The notes beneath the pieces are model-generated. The model saw nothing but the letters and a program-made list of their open reading frames with translations. It had not been told where the DNA came from and did not search any database. From Prolixibacteraceae bacterium (GTDB lineage Bacteria; Bacteroidota; Bacteroidia; Bacteroidales; Prolixibacteraceae): a stretch of DNA of 5,034 nt. A program made the translations under genes and the position numbers. Positions 1-5,034 of the stretch are shown here, piece after piece (within the stretch, counting starts at the first letter, position 1; every line of letters starts with the position of its first letter). The stretch spans positions 1 through 5,034 of the forward strand of contig JAFGDX010000394.1 in the NCBI GenBank assembly GCA_016931875.1. Direction: 5' to 3'.

Positions 1-1398
1 GCCGACCGGTTTATTGAATACACAACTGTTGCAAATAATGGCGCTACACATCATGAATCGAATAAAAATATCGAAATCACCACCAATAATTATGCTTTTG
101 AAACAGAGGTGAATTACAAAACCATTCTCAACTCAAACGGACAGCAACTGGAAGCTTTTGTAAGTTATTCGGAACACAGTGGCAAAGACAAAATGAAAAA
201 CAGCCTTTATTATTCGAATGGGTCTCACTTGCAAAATACCAGTGCGTTGCAGTTAAATAAAGAGTGGTACGGCGGGGTTGAATTTTTGCATCCGGTAAAC
301 AAGCGGATCAATTGTAAAGGCGGCTATCATTTGAGCGATCAAAACTTCCGAAATAATTTTAATTCTGAAAGTTATGACATGAATGCTGCCAATTGGTATA
401 CCGACACAGAACTGGCGAGCCGTTTTACATACCACCGGCATACCGAGGCTCTTTCATTTGTATTTGGTATTACAAATACTACCTGGGATGGAGATATTGG
501 CTTTAGAGCTGAATACACGTCCACCACACAAAATCAAAACAAAACACAATCCGGTCTCGAAATATTTCCAACAATAAACCTGGCGGGAAAAGTGAACGGG
601 AGGCACACCGTTTATTTTGCATATGGCCGCAGAATTAACCGGCCCTCGGTTAAAATGCTCGATCCGTTTGCAAGCAAATATGCTGATGAGCTAAATATAC
701 ACCAGGGAAATCCTGACTTAACCCCCGAGTTAGTGAATTCTTTTGAAGTGGGTGACCGGTTTTCCTATGAAAAATTTTCAGGGTCGGTTTCGTTGTATTA
801 CCGGTATATCAATCAGGCCATCTCAAGGGTAAAACTGGCATGCAACGACAGCGCTGTTTCAGTAACTTACCTGAACCTTGGCCACGCTACTTTGGGCGGT
901 TGTGATTTTGTTTTTTCGTACCGGCCTTTTACCTGGTGCGAAATTACCCCGGCAGCAAATTTTTTCTCTGCTTCACTAACAGGGAATGCCGGAAGCAATA
1001 TTGTGGACGGATGTGAATTTGCTTGGAACGGAAGTGTAAGTTTCCTGTTCCGGGTGCCAAAAATTTTGAATTTACGCATGGCAGGTTATTACCGCTCCGA
1101 ACTTCCTTCGATTATGGGAACCTATAATGAACGCTGGTATGCCGACCTGGCCGTAAGCAAAAAAATATTTAAAAACAAAGGGCAGATTATATTCAAAATT
1201 GAAGATGTTTTTGATTCCTATTTGTATGGCTTGTCGGTAAATGGCTGCAACGATGACGGGTATCATTTCAGCCAGCAAAACAAAAGGAAAATTGACACGG
1301 CATATTTTGCACTGAGTTTTATATACAACATTGATGGTAATAACCAACCGAAGAAAACCGGAAAAGAGAGTTTTTATCTCGACAGTTTTGAAAAATGA
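1..1398 (+). CDS. Outer-membrane beta-barrel / TonB-dependent-receptor-like protein, C-terminal part (5' truncated by window edge)
   Basis: The reading frame is open from base 1, so this is the last 465 residues of a longer protein. A GTG at 109 is in frame, but coding continues upstream of it and it is not taken as the start. The sequence is an alternation of short aromatic-rich beta strands and polar turns. It carries the landmarks of the Bacteroidota outer-membrane barrel family (OMP_b-brl_3 type): YGRRINRP at residues 208-215, then DPF, then GNPDLTPE from residue 236. It ends in a strand (FALSFIYNI) followed by a short polar tail. Such proteins sit in the outer membrane and are usually TonB-dependent importers or relatives; the substrate cannot be told, and the plug domain, if present, lies outside the window. 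Six cysteines (residues 105, 281, 301, 313, 338, 416) are unusual for a barrel. It is followed by a 60-bp gap, so it is probably not part of the next operon. Confidence 0.85.
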   Translation, partial: ADRFIEYTTVANNGATHHESNKNIEITTNNYAFETEVNYKTILNSNGQQLEAFVSYSEHSGKDKMKNSLYYSNGSHLQNTSALQLNKEWYGGVEFLHPVNKRINCKGGYHLSDQNFRNNFNSESYDMNAANWYTDTELASRFTYHRHTEALSFVFGITNTTWDGDIGFRAEYTSTTQNQNKTQSGLEIFPTINLAGKVNGRHTVYFAYGRRINRPSVKMLDPFASKYADELNIHQGNPDLTPELVNSFEVGDRFSYEKFSGSVSLYYRYINQAISRVKLACNDSAVSVTYLNLGHATLGGCDFVFSYRPFTWCEITPAANFFSASLTGNAGSNIVDGCEFAWNGSVSFLFRVPKILNLRMAGYYRSELPSIMGTYNERWYADLAVSKKIFKNKGQIIFKIEDVFDSYLYGLSVNGCNDDGYHFSQQNKRKIDTAYFALSFIYNIDGNNQPKKTGKESFYLDSFEK

Positions 1399-1422
1399 TT
1401 TGATAGCTTTTAAATATCAAAT
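1398..1422. repeat. 8-bp inverted repeat just after the receptor stop codon
   Basis: ATTTGATA (1398-1405) and TATCAAAT (1415-1422) are perfect inverted copies around a 9-base centre. The stem is AU-rich and is not followed by a T-run on the + strand, so it is a poor intrinsic terminator. It could be an operator for the downstream mrp-led unit or a weak stem at the receptor mRNA end. It overlaps the TTTG box of the candidate promoter. Confidence 0.5.
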
Positions 1423-1430
1423 AAATAATG
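1399..1430 (+). promoter_or_regulatory. Weak Bacteroidota-type promoter candidate for the mrp unit
   Basis: TTTG at 1399-1402 is followed after 19 bp by TAAATAATG (1422-1430), a partial match to the Bacteroidota pattern TTTG-N19-21-TAnnTTTG. The TA and spacing fit, but the TTTG half of the -7 box is poor. It would give a leader of about 20 bases ending in the A-rich stretch before the ATG at 1459, which is typical of this phylum. AT-rich gaps yield such matches by chance, so this is only a candidate. Confidence 0.3.
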
Positions 1431-1458
1431 ACATCTAAATCAGATAAAAAATAAAACA

Positions 1459-2271
1459 ATGAGTTCATCACTATTCGAAAAAATTGAAATGCCCGGCGTA
1501 AAAAATATTATTGTTGTGGCATCGGGGAAAGGCGGTGTGGGAAAATCAACAGTGGCAGCCAACCTGGCTGTTTCGCTCACCCGGCAGGGATTGTCAACTG
1601 CTTTGGTAGATGCCGATTTATACGGTCCTTCTATTCCGATGATGTTTGGCGTTCAAAACCAAAAACTCTCCGGAATTGTAACCAACGGACAAGAAAAAAT
1701 AGTACCCATTGAAAGGTTTGGCGTAAAATTGTTGTCGATTGGTTTTTTGATGCCATCCAACGAATCACTGATTTGGCGCGGGCCGATGGCATCGAACGGA
1801 TTAACCCGGCTGTTCAGCGATACCGAATGGGGCGAAGTAGATTATATGATTGTTGATTTTCCGCCGGGAACGGGCGATATTCAGCTTACCACGGTTCAGA
1901 AACTCAACCTCACCGGTGCAATAATCGTAACCACACCACAGGAAATTGCCCTCTCCGATGCAAGAAAAGCCGCAGCCATGTTTACCAAACCCAAACTGAA
2001 TATCCCCATTTTGGGAGTGGTGGAAAATATGTCGTGGTTTACACCTGCCAATCACCCCGATGAAAAATATTTTATTTTTGGGAAAGGCGGCGGTCAAAAG
2101 CTGGCAACAGAATTTAACACCCGCCTCCTCGGGCAAATTCCGCTGGTGCTTGAAATTGGCGATGTCTCCGACCGCGGCCTCACCATTTACAACCAACCCG
2201 ACAAAAATGTTATGGAAACTTTTGATAATATTTCGAACACAATTTACGAATTAACGGAGGTATACCTATGA
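1459..2271 (+). CDS. mrp: Mrp/NBP35 (ApbC)-family P-loop ATPase, short form without DUF59 and without cysteines
   Basis: This is a 270-residue cytoplasmic ATPase of the Mrp/NBP35 branch of the MinD/ParA deviant Walker superfamily. Visible motifs are the deviant Walker A GKGGVGKST (23-31), DADLYGPS (51-58), WRGPM (106-110), the Walker B region DFPPGTGD (133-140), TTPQEIALSDARKA (158-171), ENMSWF (189-194) and FGKGGG (207-212). Family members act as iron-sulfur cluster carriers or scaffolds, usually as dimers. Full bacterial Mrp proteins are about 350-370 residues with an N-terminal DUF59/MIP18 domain. That domain is absent here, and in-frame stops between 1399 and 1458 rule out a missed extension. 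The CxxC that normally lies between ENMS and FGxGG is replaced by TPANHPDEK, and the whole protein has no cysteine. No Shine-Dalgarno is seen; the leader is A-rich. The gene overlaps the radical SAM gene by 4 bp (ATGA), implying translational coupling. Family assignment is secure; an Fe-S carrier role is not. Confidence 0.93.
   Translation: MSSSLFEKIEMPGVKNIIVVASGKGGVGKSTVAANLAVSLTRQGLSTALVDADLYGPSIPMMFGVQNQKLSGIVTNGQEKIVPIERFGVKLLSIGFLMPSNESLIWRGPMASNGLTRLFSDTEWGEVDYMIVDFPPGTGDIQLTTVQKLNLTGAIIVTTPQEIALSDARKAAAMFTKPKLNIPILGVVENMSWFTPANHPDEKYFIFGKGGGQKLATEFNTRLLGQIPLVLEIGDVSDRGLTIYNQPDKNVMETFDNISNTIYELTEVYL
2256..2260 (+). promoter_or_regulatory. Ribosome binding site (GGAGG) for the radical SAM gene
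   Basis: GGAGG lies 7 bases before the ATG at 2268, inside the end of the mrp coding region. It is the only clear Shine-Dalgarno in this window; the other starts have A-rich or unremarkable leaders. With the ATGA overlap it supports 2268 as the start and suggests initiation coupled to mrp termination. Confidence 0.7.
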
Positions 2272-3206
2272 TTGCTTTTGGTCCCGTATCATCAAGAAGA
2301 CTTGGGTTGAGCCTGGGAATTAACAACATCGTTTCGCACAAGGTATGTTCATACAGCTGTGTATATTGCCAAAATGGGGAAACCCGATACAAAACAATAA
2401 CACAGGAAAGTTTTTATGAGCCTGAAAAGCTGATGGAAGATGTGGGGCAACACCTGGAAATGCTGGATAAACTGCATCGCCCTGATTATCTTACTTTTGT
2501 TGCAAACGGCGAACCAACGCTCGACCAAAACCTTGGTGAGGAAATCCGCTTGCTGAAAAAATTCGGAATTCCGGTGGCAGTAATTACCAACGCATCGCTT
2601 TTGCATCATGAAAAAATCCGCGATAATTTAATGGAGGCCGACTGGGTTTCAGTAAAAGTGGATACAACCGATGAACTGACCTGGAGAAAAATCAATCATC
2701 CGCACAGTGGTATTGAACTGGAAAATGTGCTGGAAGGCATCACGCAGTTTGCTGCAGTTTACGGGGGAAAGCTGCACACCGAAACCATGCTGACAGATAA
2801 ATACAACAACTCTCAGGCACAGATCGAACAAACTGCTTTGTTTATTGCCGGAATAAACCCGGAAACAGCCTGTCTTTCCATACCTGTCCGCCCGCCGGCT
2901 GTTGAGGGTATCCGCCCGGCAAGCGATGAAAGTATAACCATGGCGTGGCAACTGTTTCGCAATGCAGGAATCAATACGGAATTGCTTACCGGTTTTGAAG
3001 GAACCGACACCGGAGTTACCGGAAATGCTTTTGAGGATATCCTGAATATTACCGCGGTTCACCCCCTGCGCGAAGATACCATGACCGAACTACTGAGAAA
3101 GGAGAATACCGATATGTCGGTGGTAGAGTTGCTTGTGTTTATGAGATTGATTAAAAAAACAAAATACAAGGGACGAAACTATTATTTAAGAAGTTATCAT
3201 TTTTAA
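2268..3206 (+). CDS. Radical SAM protein, COG0731-like
   Basis: This is a 312-residue cytoplasmic radical SAM enzyme. It opens with FGPVSSRRLGLSLGIN (4-19), the conserved start of the COG0731-like group, then CxxxCxxC at C27, C31 and C34 (VCSYSCVYCQNGET) for the 4Fe-4S cluster that cleaves S-adenosylmethionine. The SAM-binding GEPTL follows at 81-85, and VITNASLL and the DWVSVKVDT strand continue the TIM-barrel pattern. From about residue 265 (HPLREDTMTELLRK) to the end is a small helical, winged-helix-like tail ending in basic and aromatic residues (KGRNYYLR). COG0731 is named for archaeal wyosine (tRNA imidazoG37) synthesis, but bacterial relatives next to Mrp genes are uncharacterised as far as I know, so no substrate is assigned. 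The start is supported by a GGAGG site and the 4-bp overlap with mrp; the deformylase gene follows after 10 bp. The close coupling to a Mrp-type ATPase suggests a shared task. Confidence 0.9.
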   Translation: MIAFGPVSSRRLGLSLGINNIVSHKVCSYSCVYCQNGETRYKTITQESFYEPEKLMEDVGQHLEMLDKLHRPDYLTFVANGEPTLDQNLGEEIRLLKKFGIPVAVITNASLLHHEKIRDNLMEADWVSVKVDTTDELTWRKINHPHSGIELENVLEGITQFAAVYGGKLHTETMLTDKYNNSQAQIEQTALFIAGINPETACLSIPVRPPAVEGIRPASDESITMAWQLFRNAGINTELLTGFEGTDTGVTGNAFEDILNITAVHPLREDTMTELLRKENTDMSVVELLVFMRLIKKTKYKGRNYYLRSYHF

Positions 3207-3216
3207 ACAAATTCAC

Positions 3217-3735
3217 ATGATTTTACCCATTGTTTTGTATGGTTCAAAAATCCTCAGAAGCAAAGCGCCGGATATTGGCAGGGATGACAATTTTACTGAA
3301 TTGGCAGAAAACATGATTCTGACACTGAAAAACCAACAGGGATACGGGCTTGCCGGCCCACAGGTTAATGTGTTAAAAAACATTTTTATTATCGATACCA
3401 CTTCTGTTAACGAGGAAGGAACCGAACCTGCGGTAAAAACGTATTTTAATCCGGAGATTCTTGACTATAACACAGATGAAGTGTATTATAACGAGGGCTG
3501 TTTAAGCATTCCCGGAATTTATGAAGATGTAATTCGGCCCGACAAAATTGAAGTACGCTACAGAGACGAAAATTTTGATGTGAAGGAAGAAACGCTCGGC
3601 GGGATGGCAGCCCGTATTTTTCAGCATGAATACGATCATTTGCAGGGAATCCTGTTTATCGACCGTTTAAGCGTTCTTCGCAAGAAAATGATAAACAGTA
3701 AATTGAAACAAATAGCCCGGAGAAGTATAATTTAA
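3217..3735 (+). CDS. def: Peptide deformylase (variant motif 1)
   Basis: This is a 172-residue cytoplasmic metal-dependent hydrolase; the family removes the N-formyl group from the initiator methionine of new proteins. All three motifs are present: motif 1 GYGLAGPQ (42-49, with the oxyanion-hole Gln49), motif 2 EGCLS (93-97, metal ligand Cys95) and motif 3 HEYDH (137-141, metal ligands His137 and His141, catalytic Glu138). Length and order are normal, so it should be active. The one oddity is in motif 1: the usual AAPQ is AGPQ. The start MILPIVLYGSKILR is the usual one for Bacteroidota deformylases. There is no Shine-Dalgarno; the gene lies 10 bp after the radical SAM stop and 11 bp before the DUF5320 gene, so it is probably cotranscribed. 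Deformylase genes more commonly sit beside fmt or translation genes, so this may be a second, specialised copy. Paralog status cannot be judged from the window. Confidence 0.93.
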   Translation: MILPIVLYGSKILRSKAPDIGRDDNFTELAENMILTLKNQQGYGLAGPQVNVLKNIFIIDTTSVNEEGTEPAVKTYFNPEILDYNTDEVYYNEGCLSIPGIYEDVIRPDKIEVRYRDENFDVKEETLGGMAARIFQHEYDHLQGILFIDRLSVLRKKMINSKLKQIARRSII

Positions 3736-3746
3736 AAAATTTAAGT

Positions 3747-3926
3747 ATGCCAAAACTAAACGGAACCGGCCCCGAAGGAAAAGGCCCGAAAACGGGACGG
3801 GGCCTCGGAGAATGTGAAAAAAAATCATTCAGGGAATTGCTGCAAAAACTTGGAAAAGGAATGGGGAAACGCCGCAAATCAGGTGGTGGAGAAGGCCAGG
3901 GAAAACGACTGAAGTACAATGAGTAA
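3747..3926 (+). CDS. DUF5320-type small protein (59 aa)
   Basis: A 59-residue frame begins MPKLNGTGPEGKGPKTGRG and continues LGEC. The GTGPxGxGPxTGRGxGxC pattern at residues 6-23, ending in a single Cys23, matches the conserved start of DUF5320 proteins. The rest is basic: a predicted short helix (FRELLQKLGKGMGKRRK, about 28-44), a GGGEGQG linker and a KRLKYNE end. No signal peptide or membrane segment is seen. DUF5320 function is unknown to me; members commonly lie beside Mrp ATPases, radical SAM proteins and NifX/NafY-like cofactor proteins in anaerobes, and this gene is the fourth of such a run. It starts 11 bp after the deformylase stop with an A-rich leader and no Shine-Dalgarno. Many DUF5320 proteins are longer with a coiled coil at the C-terminus, which is not seen here. 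A coding call is supported by the motif as well as by position. Confidence 0.82.
   Translation: MPKLNGTGPEGKGPKTGRGLGECEKKSFRELLQKLGKGMGKRRKSGGGEGQGKRLKYNE
3768..3804 (+). repeat. GC-rich nested hairpin in the start of the DUF5320 gene
   Basis: GGCCCCG (3768-3774) pairs perfectly with CGGGGCC (3798-3804), and inside it CCCG (3785-3788) pairs with CGGG (3793-3796) around an AAAA loop. The hairpin starts 18 bases after the end of the ATG codon. It has no following T-run, so it is not an intrinsic terminator. Alternating Gly (GGN) and Pro (CCN) codons could create it without selection. Confidence 0.5.
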
Positions 3927-3954
3927 ACAGCGTCGTCATCCTGTTCACGAAAAA

Positions 3955-3964
3955 ATGTATACAT
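3955..3964. repeat. 10-bp perfect palindrome ATGTATACAT in the gap before the AlkD-like gene
   Basis: ATGTATACAT is self-complementary and lies in the 127-bp gap 3927-4053. The same gap holds two copies of GCCAACT one base apart (3994-4000, 4002-4008) and a run of seven T (4008-4014) with no GC stem before it. Either element could be an operator for the alkD-like pair, but both are short enough to arise by chance. Confidence 0.35.
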
Positions 3965-4013
3965 ACACAGTTATTGCCCCGGGTAAGGAATATGCCAACT
4001 CGCCAACTTTTTT

Positions 4014-4021
4014 TATATTTA
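4014..4021 (+). promoter_or_regulatory. Possible -7 box (TATATTTA) for the AlkD-like gene
   Basis: TATATTTA differs from the Bacteroidota -7 pattern TAnnTTTG only in the last base and lies 32 bases before the ATG at 4054. No TTTG is found at the proper distance upstream, so support is weak. A promoter somewhere in this 127-bp gap is plausible because the gap is far larger than those in the preceding unit. Confidence 0.22.
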
Positions 4022-4053
4022 GCCCACCGTGTAAAATTTTAAATGGTTTGGGT

Positions 4054-4719
4054 ATGACTTTAAAAGACACACTTGCTCAGCTGGAAGCTCTGGGAGATGA
4101 AAAAGTACGCGCACAAAATGCAAAACAGGGCGCTCCTGAAAATCAGTTTGGCGTAAAACTCGGCGACCTCCGTAAACTGGCCAAAAAGATAAGAACCAAC
4201 CATAAACTGGCATTGGAGCTTTGGCAAACCGGAAACGTTGATGCCCGGTTTTTGGCCATTTTACTGATGAAACCAAAATATTTGTCAGCCAAAGAACTGG
4301 AGCAGATGGTACTTTCCCTGCAGTTTGTCAGGGTGGCCGACTGGCTCAATTCTTATGTTATCAATCATCATCCTGCCAAAGAAGAACTTCGTAAAAAGTG
4401 GCTCCGGTCGGAAAACCCCATGGCTCTTCGCTGCGGATGGAGTTTGATGCACGAGCGGGTGGTGAAAAATCCGGAAGGGCTTGACATTCCGGCCATTCTC
4501 GATCGGATTGAAAAAGAAATGGGGGAGGCCGCACCCGAAACTCAATGGACCATGAATTTTACTCTTGCAGCCATCGGAATCCATTTTTCGGAATACCGGG
4601 CACGTGCTGTAGCCATAGGCGAGTCGCTGGGGTTGTACCGCGATTATCCCGTGTCAAAAGGTTGTACTTCGCCTTTTGCTCCCACCTGGATAAACGAAAT
4701 GGTAATCCGCCGGAAATAA
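4054..4719 (+). CDS. AlkD-like (COG4912) DNA alkylation repair family protein, altered active site
   Basis: This is a 221-residue all-helical HEAT-like repeat protein of the DNA alkylation repair family. AlkD of Bacillus cereus removes N3- and N7-alkylated purines without base flipping. Recognisable stretches are RAQNAKQGA (19-27), NQFGVKLGDLRKLAKKI (30-46), the helix with VADWLNSYV (94-102), WSLMHERVVK (129-138), TQWTMNF (163-169) and the closing YPVSKGCTSPFAPTWI (198-213). An ATG at 3919 in the same frame would add 45 residues that look non-homologous and would overlap the DUF5320 gene; MTLKDTLAQLEALGDEKVR is the family's usual start, so 4054 is chosen. There is no Shine-Dalgarno. Aligned from memory to B. 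cereus AlkD, active-site Trp109 and Asp113 fall on Ala95 and Asn99, while Arg148 corresponds to Arg126. Glycosylase activity is therefore uncertain. The DUF4180 gene starts 5 bp downstream, implying cotranscription. Confidence 0.88.
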   Translation: MTLKDTLAQLEALGDEKVRAQNAKQGAPENQFGVKLGDLRKLAKKIRTNHKLALELWQTGNVDARFLAILLMKPKYLSAKELEQMVLSLQFVRVADWLNSYVINHHPAKEELRKKWLRSENPMALRCGWSLMHERVVKNPEGLDIPAILDRIEKEMGEAAPETQWTMNFTLAAIGIHFSEYRARAVAIGESLGLYRDYPVSKGCTSPFAPTWINEMVIRRK

Positions 4720-4724
4720 GCATT

Positions 4725-5034
4725 ATGAAAATTACTGAACATCAAATCAATTCTGCAAAAATTGCCGAAGTGATTTCCAACGACATCATTATTGCAAACA
4801 GCGACGACGGGTTAGACCTGTTGGGAAATTTGTATTACCAGGGGTTTGACAAAATCATCATTCACAAAAAAAATATTGTGCCCGAATTTTTCGACCTGAA
4901 AAACGGAATGGCCGGCGAGATTCTTCAAAAGTTTTCCAACTATCGTGTTCGCCTGGTTATTGTGGGCGATTTTTCAGAATATAACGGCAAAAGCCTTCGC
5001 GATTTTATTCGTGAGACTCAGATTTCAGGAGTGA
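4725..5034 (+). CDS. DUF4180 domain protein, N-terminal part (3' truncated by window edge)
   Basis: The first 103 residues are present and the frame is still open at the window end. The pattern matches DUF4180: IAEVISNDIIIANSDDGLDL (13-32), then GNLYYQGFDKIIIHKKNI, FFDLKNGMAGEILQKFSNY, and VRLVIVGDFSEY followed by KSLRDFIRE. DUF4180 proteins are about 115-125 residues, so roughly 10-20 residues should be missing. The alternating strands and helices suggest a small soluble alpha/beta domain; no signal peptide or membrane segment is seen. The function of the family is unknown to me. The gene begins 5 bp after the AlkD-like stop without a clear Shine-Dalgarno, so it is probably made from the same transcript. 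Family recognition is by sequence pattern from memory, with good confidence. Confidence 0.82.
   Translation, partial: MKITEHQINSAKIAEVISNDIIIANSDDGLDLLGNLYYQGFDKIIIHKKNIVPEFFDLKNGMAGEILQKFSNYRVRLVIVGDFSEYNGKSLRDFIRETQISGV

Noticed and set aside
109..1398. GTG at 109 as the start of the receptor gene
   Set aside because: The same frame is open back to base 1 and the upstream residues look like continuing beta-strand sequence, so the gene is cut by the window edge.
1801..2196. Minus-strand open frame of 131 codons inside the mrp gene
   Set aside because: It lies wholly antisense to a strongly conserved ATPase and shows no family-like pattern.
2649..3062. Minus-strand open frame of 137 codons inside the radical SAM gene
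   Set aside because: It is antisense to a clear radical SAM coding region, with no motif of its own.
3926..3945. AACAG/CTGTT as a terminator after the DUF5320 gene
   Set aside because: The stem is only 5 bp with a 10-base loop and is followed by A-rich, not T-rich, sequence.
3656..3964. Minus-strand open frame of 102 codons opposite the deformylase end and DUF5320 gene
   Set aside because: It is Pro/Ser/Phe-rich, the antisense reflection of the Gly/Lys-rich DUF5320 codons, with no recognisable domain.
4008..4014. Run of seven T as an intrinsic terminator
   Set aside because: No GC-rich stem precedes it; the nearby GCCAACT copies are direct, not inverted.
3919..4053. A 45-residue N-terminal extension of the AlkD-like protein from the ATG at 3919
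   Set aside because: It overlaps the DUF5320 stop, resembles no part of the family, and the internal ATG at 4054 begins with the standard family N-terminus.

Overview
The window looks like a piece of a Bacteroidota chromosome, probably an anaerobic or facultative member of the Bacteroidales/Marinilabiliales type. That placement is inferred from four things: an outer-membrane beta-barrel receptor of the Bacteroidota TonB-dependent style, a Mrp ATPase with the cysteine-less 'ENMSWFTP' segment that I associate with this phylum, A-rich rather than Shine-Dalgarno leaders in front of most genes, and a moderately AT-rich composition. All genes are on the + strand and packed closely. No RNA gene, insertion sequence, CRISPR array or origin is visible.

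Layout: (1) 1-1398 is the C-terminal part of an outer-membrane beta-barrel / TonB-dependent-receptor-like protein that enters from the left edge. (2) A 60-bp AT-rich gap holds an 8-bp inverted repeat and a weak promoter candidate. (3) 1459-3926 is a compact four-gene unit: a Mrp/NBP35-family P-loop ATPase, a radical SAM protein (ATGA overlap with the ATPase gene), a peptide deformylase (10-bp gap), and a 59-residue DUF5320-type protein (11-bp gap). (4) A 127-bp gap with a palindrome and a short direct repeat separates this from a second pair. (5) 4054-4719 encodes an AlkD-like HEAT-repeat DNA alkylation repair family protein, and 4725 to the right edge is a truncated DUF4180 protein that starts 5 bp after it.

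The most interesting part is the four-gene unit. Mrp-type ATPases, COG0731-like radical SAM enzymes and DUF5320 proteins are known to me as companions in anaerobes, often near NifX/NafY-type iron-molybdenum cofactor proteins, which suggests metal-cluster or redox-related work. Here the ATPase lacks both the N-terminal DUF59 domain and every cysteine, so it cannot carry a cysteine-ligated Fe-S cluster in the textbook Mrp way. A deformylase with a slightly altered first motif sits inside the unit. The biochemical role of the set is not known to me. A second point is that the AlkD-like protein appears to lack two of the three active-site residues of Bacillus cereus AlkD.
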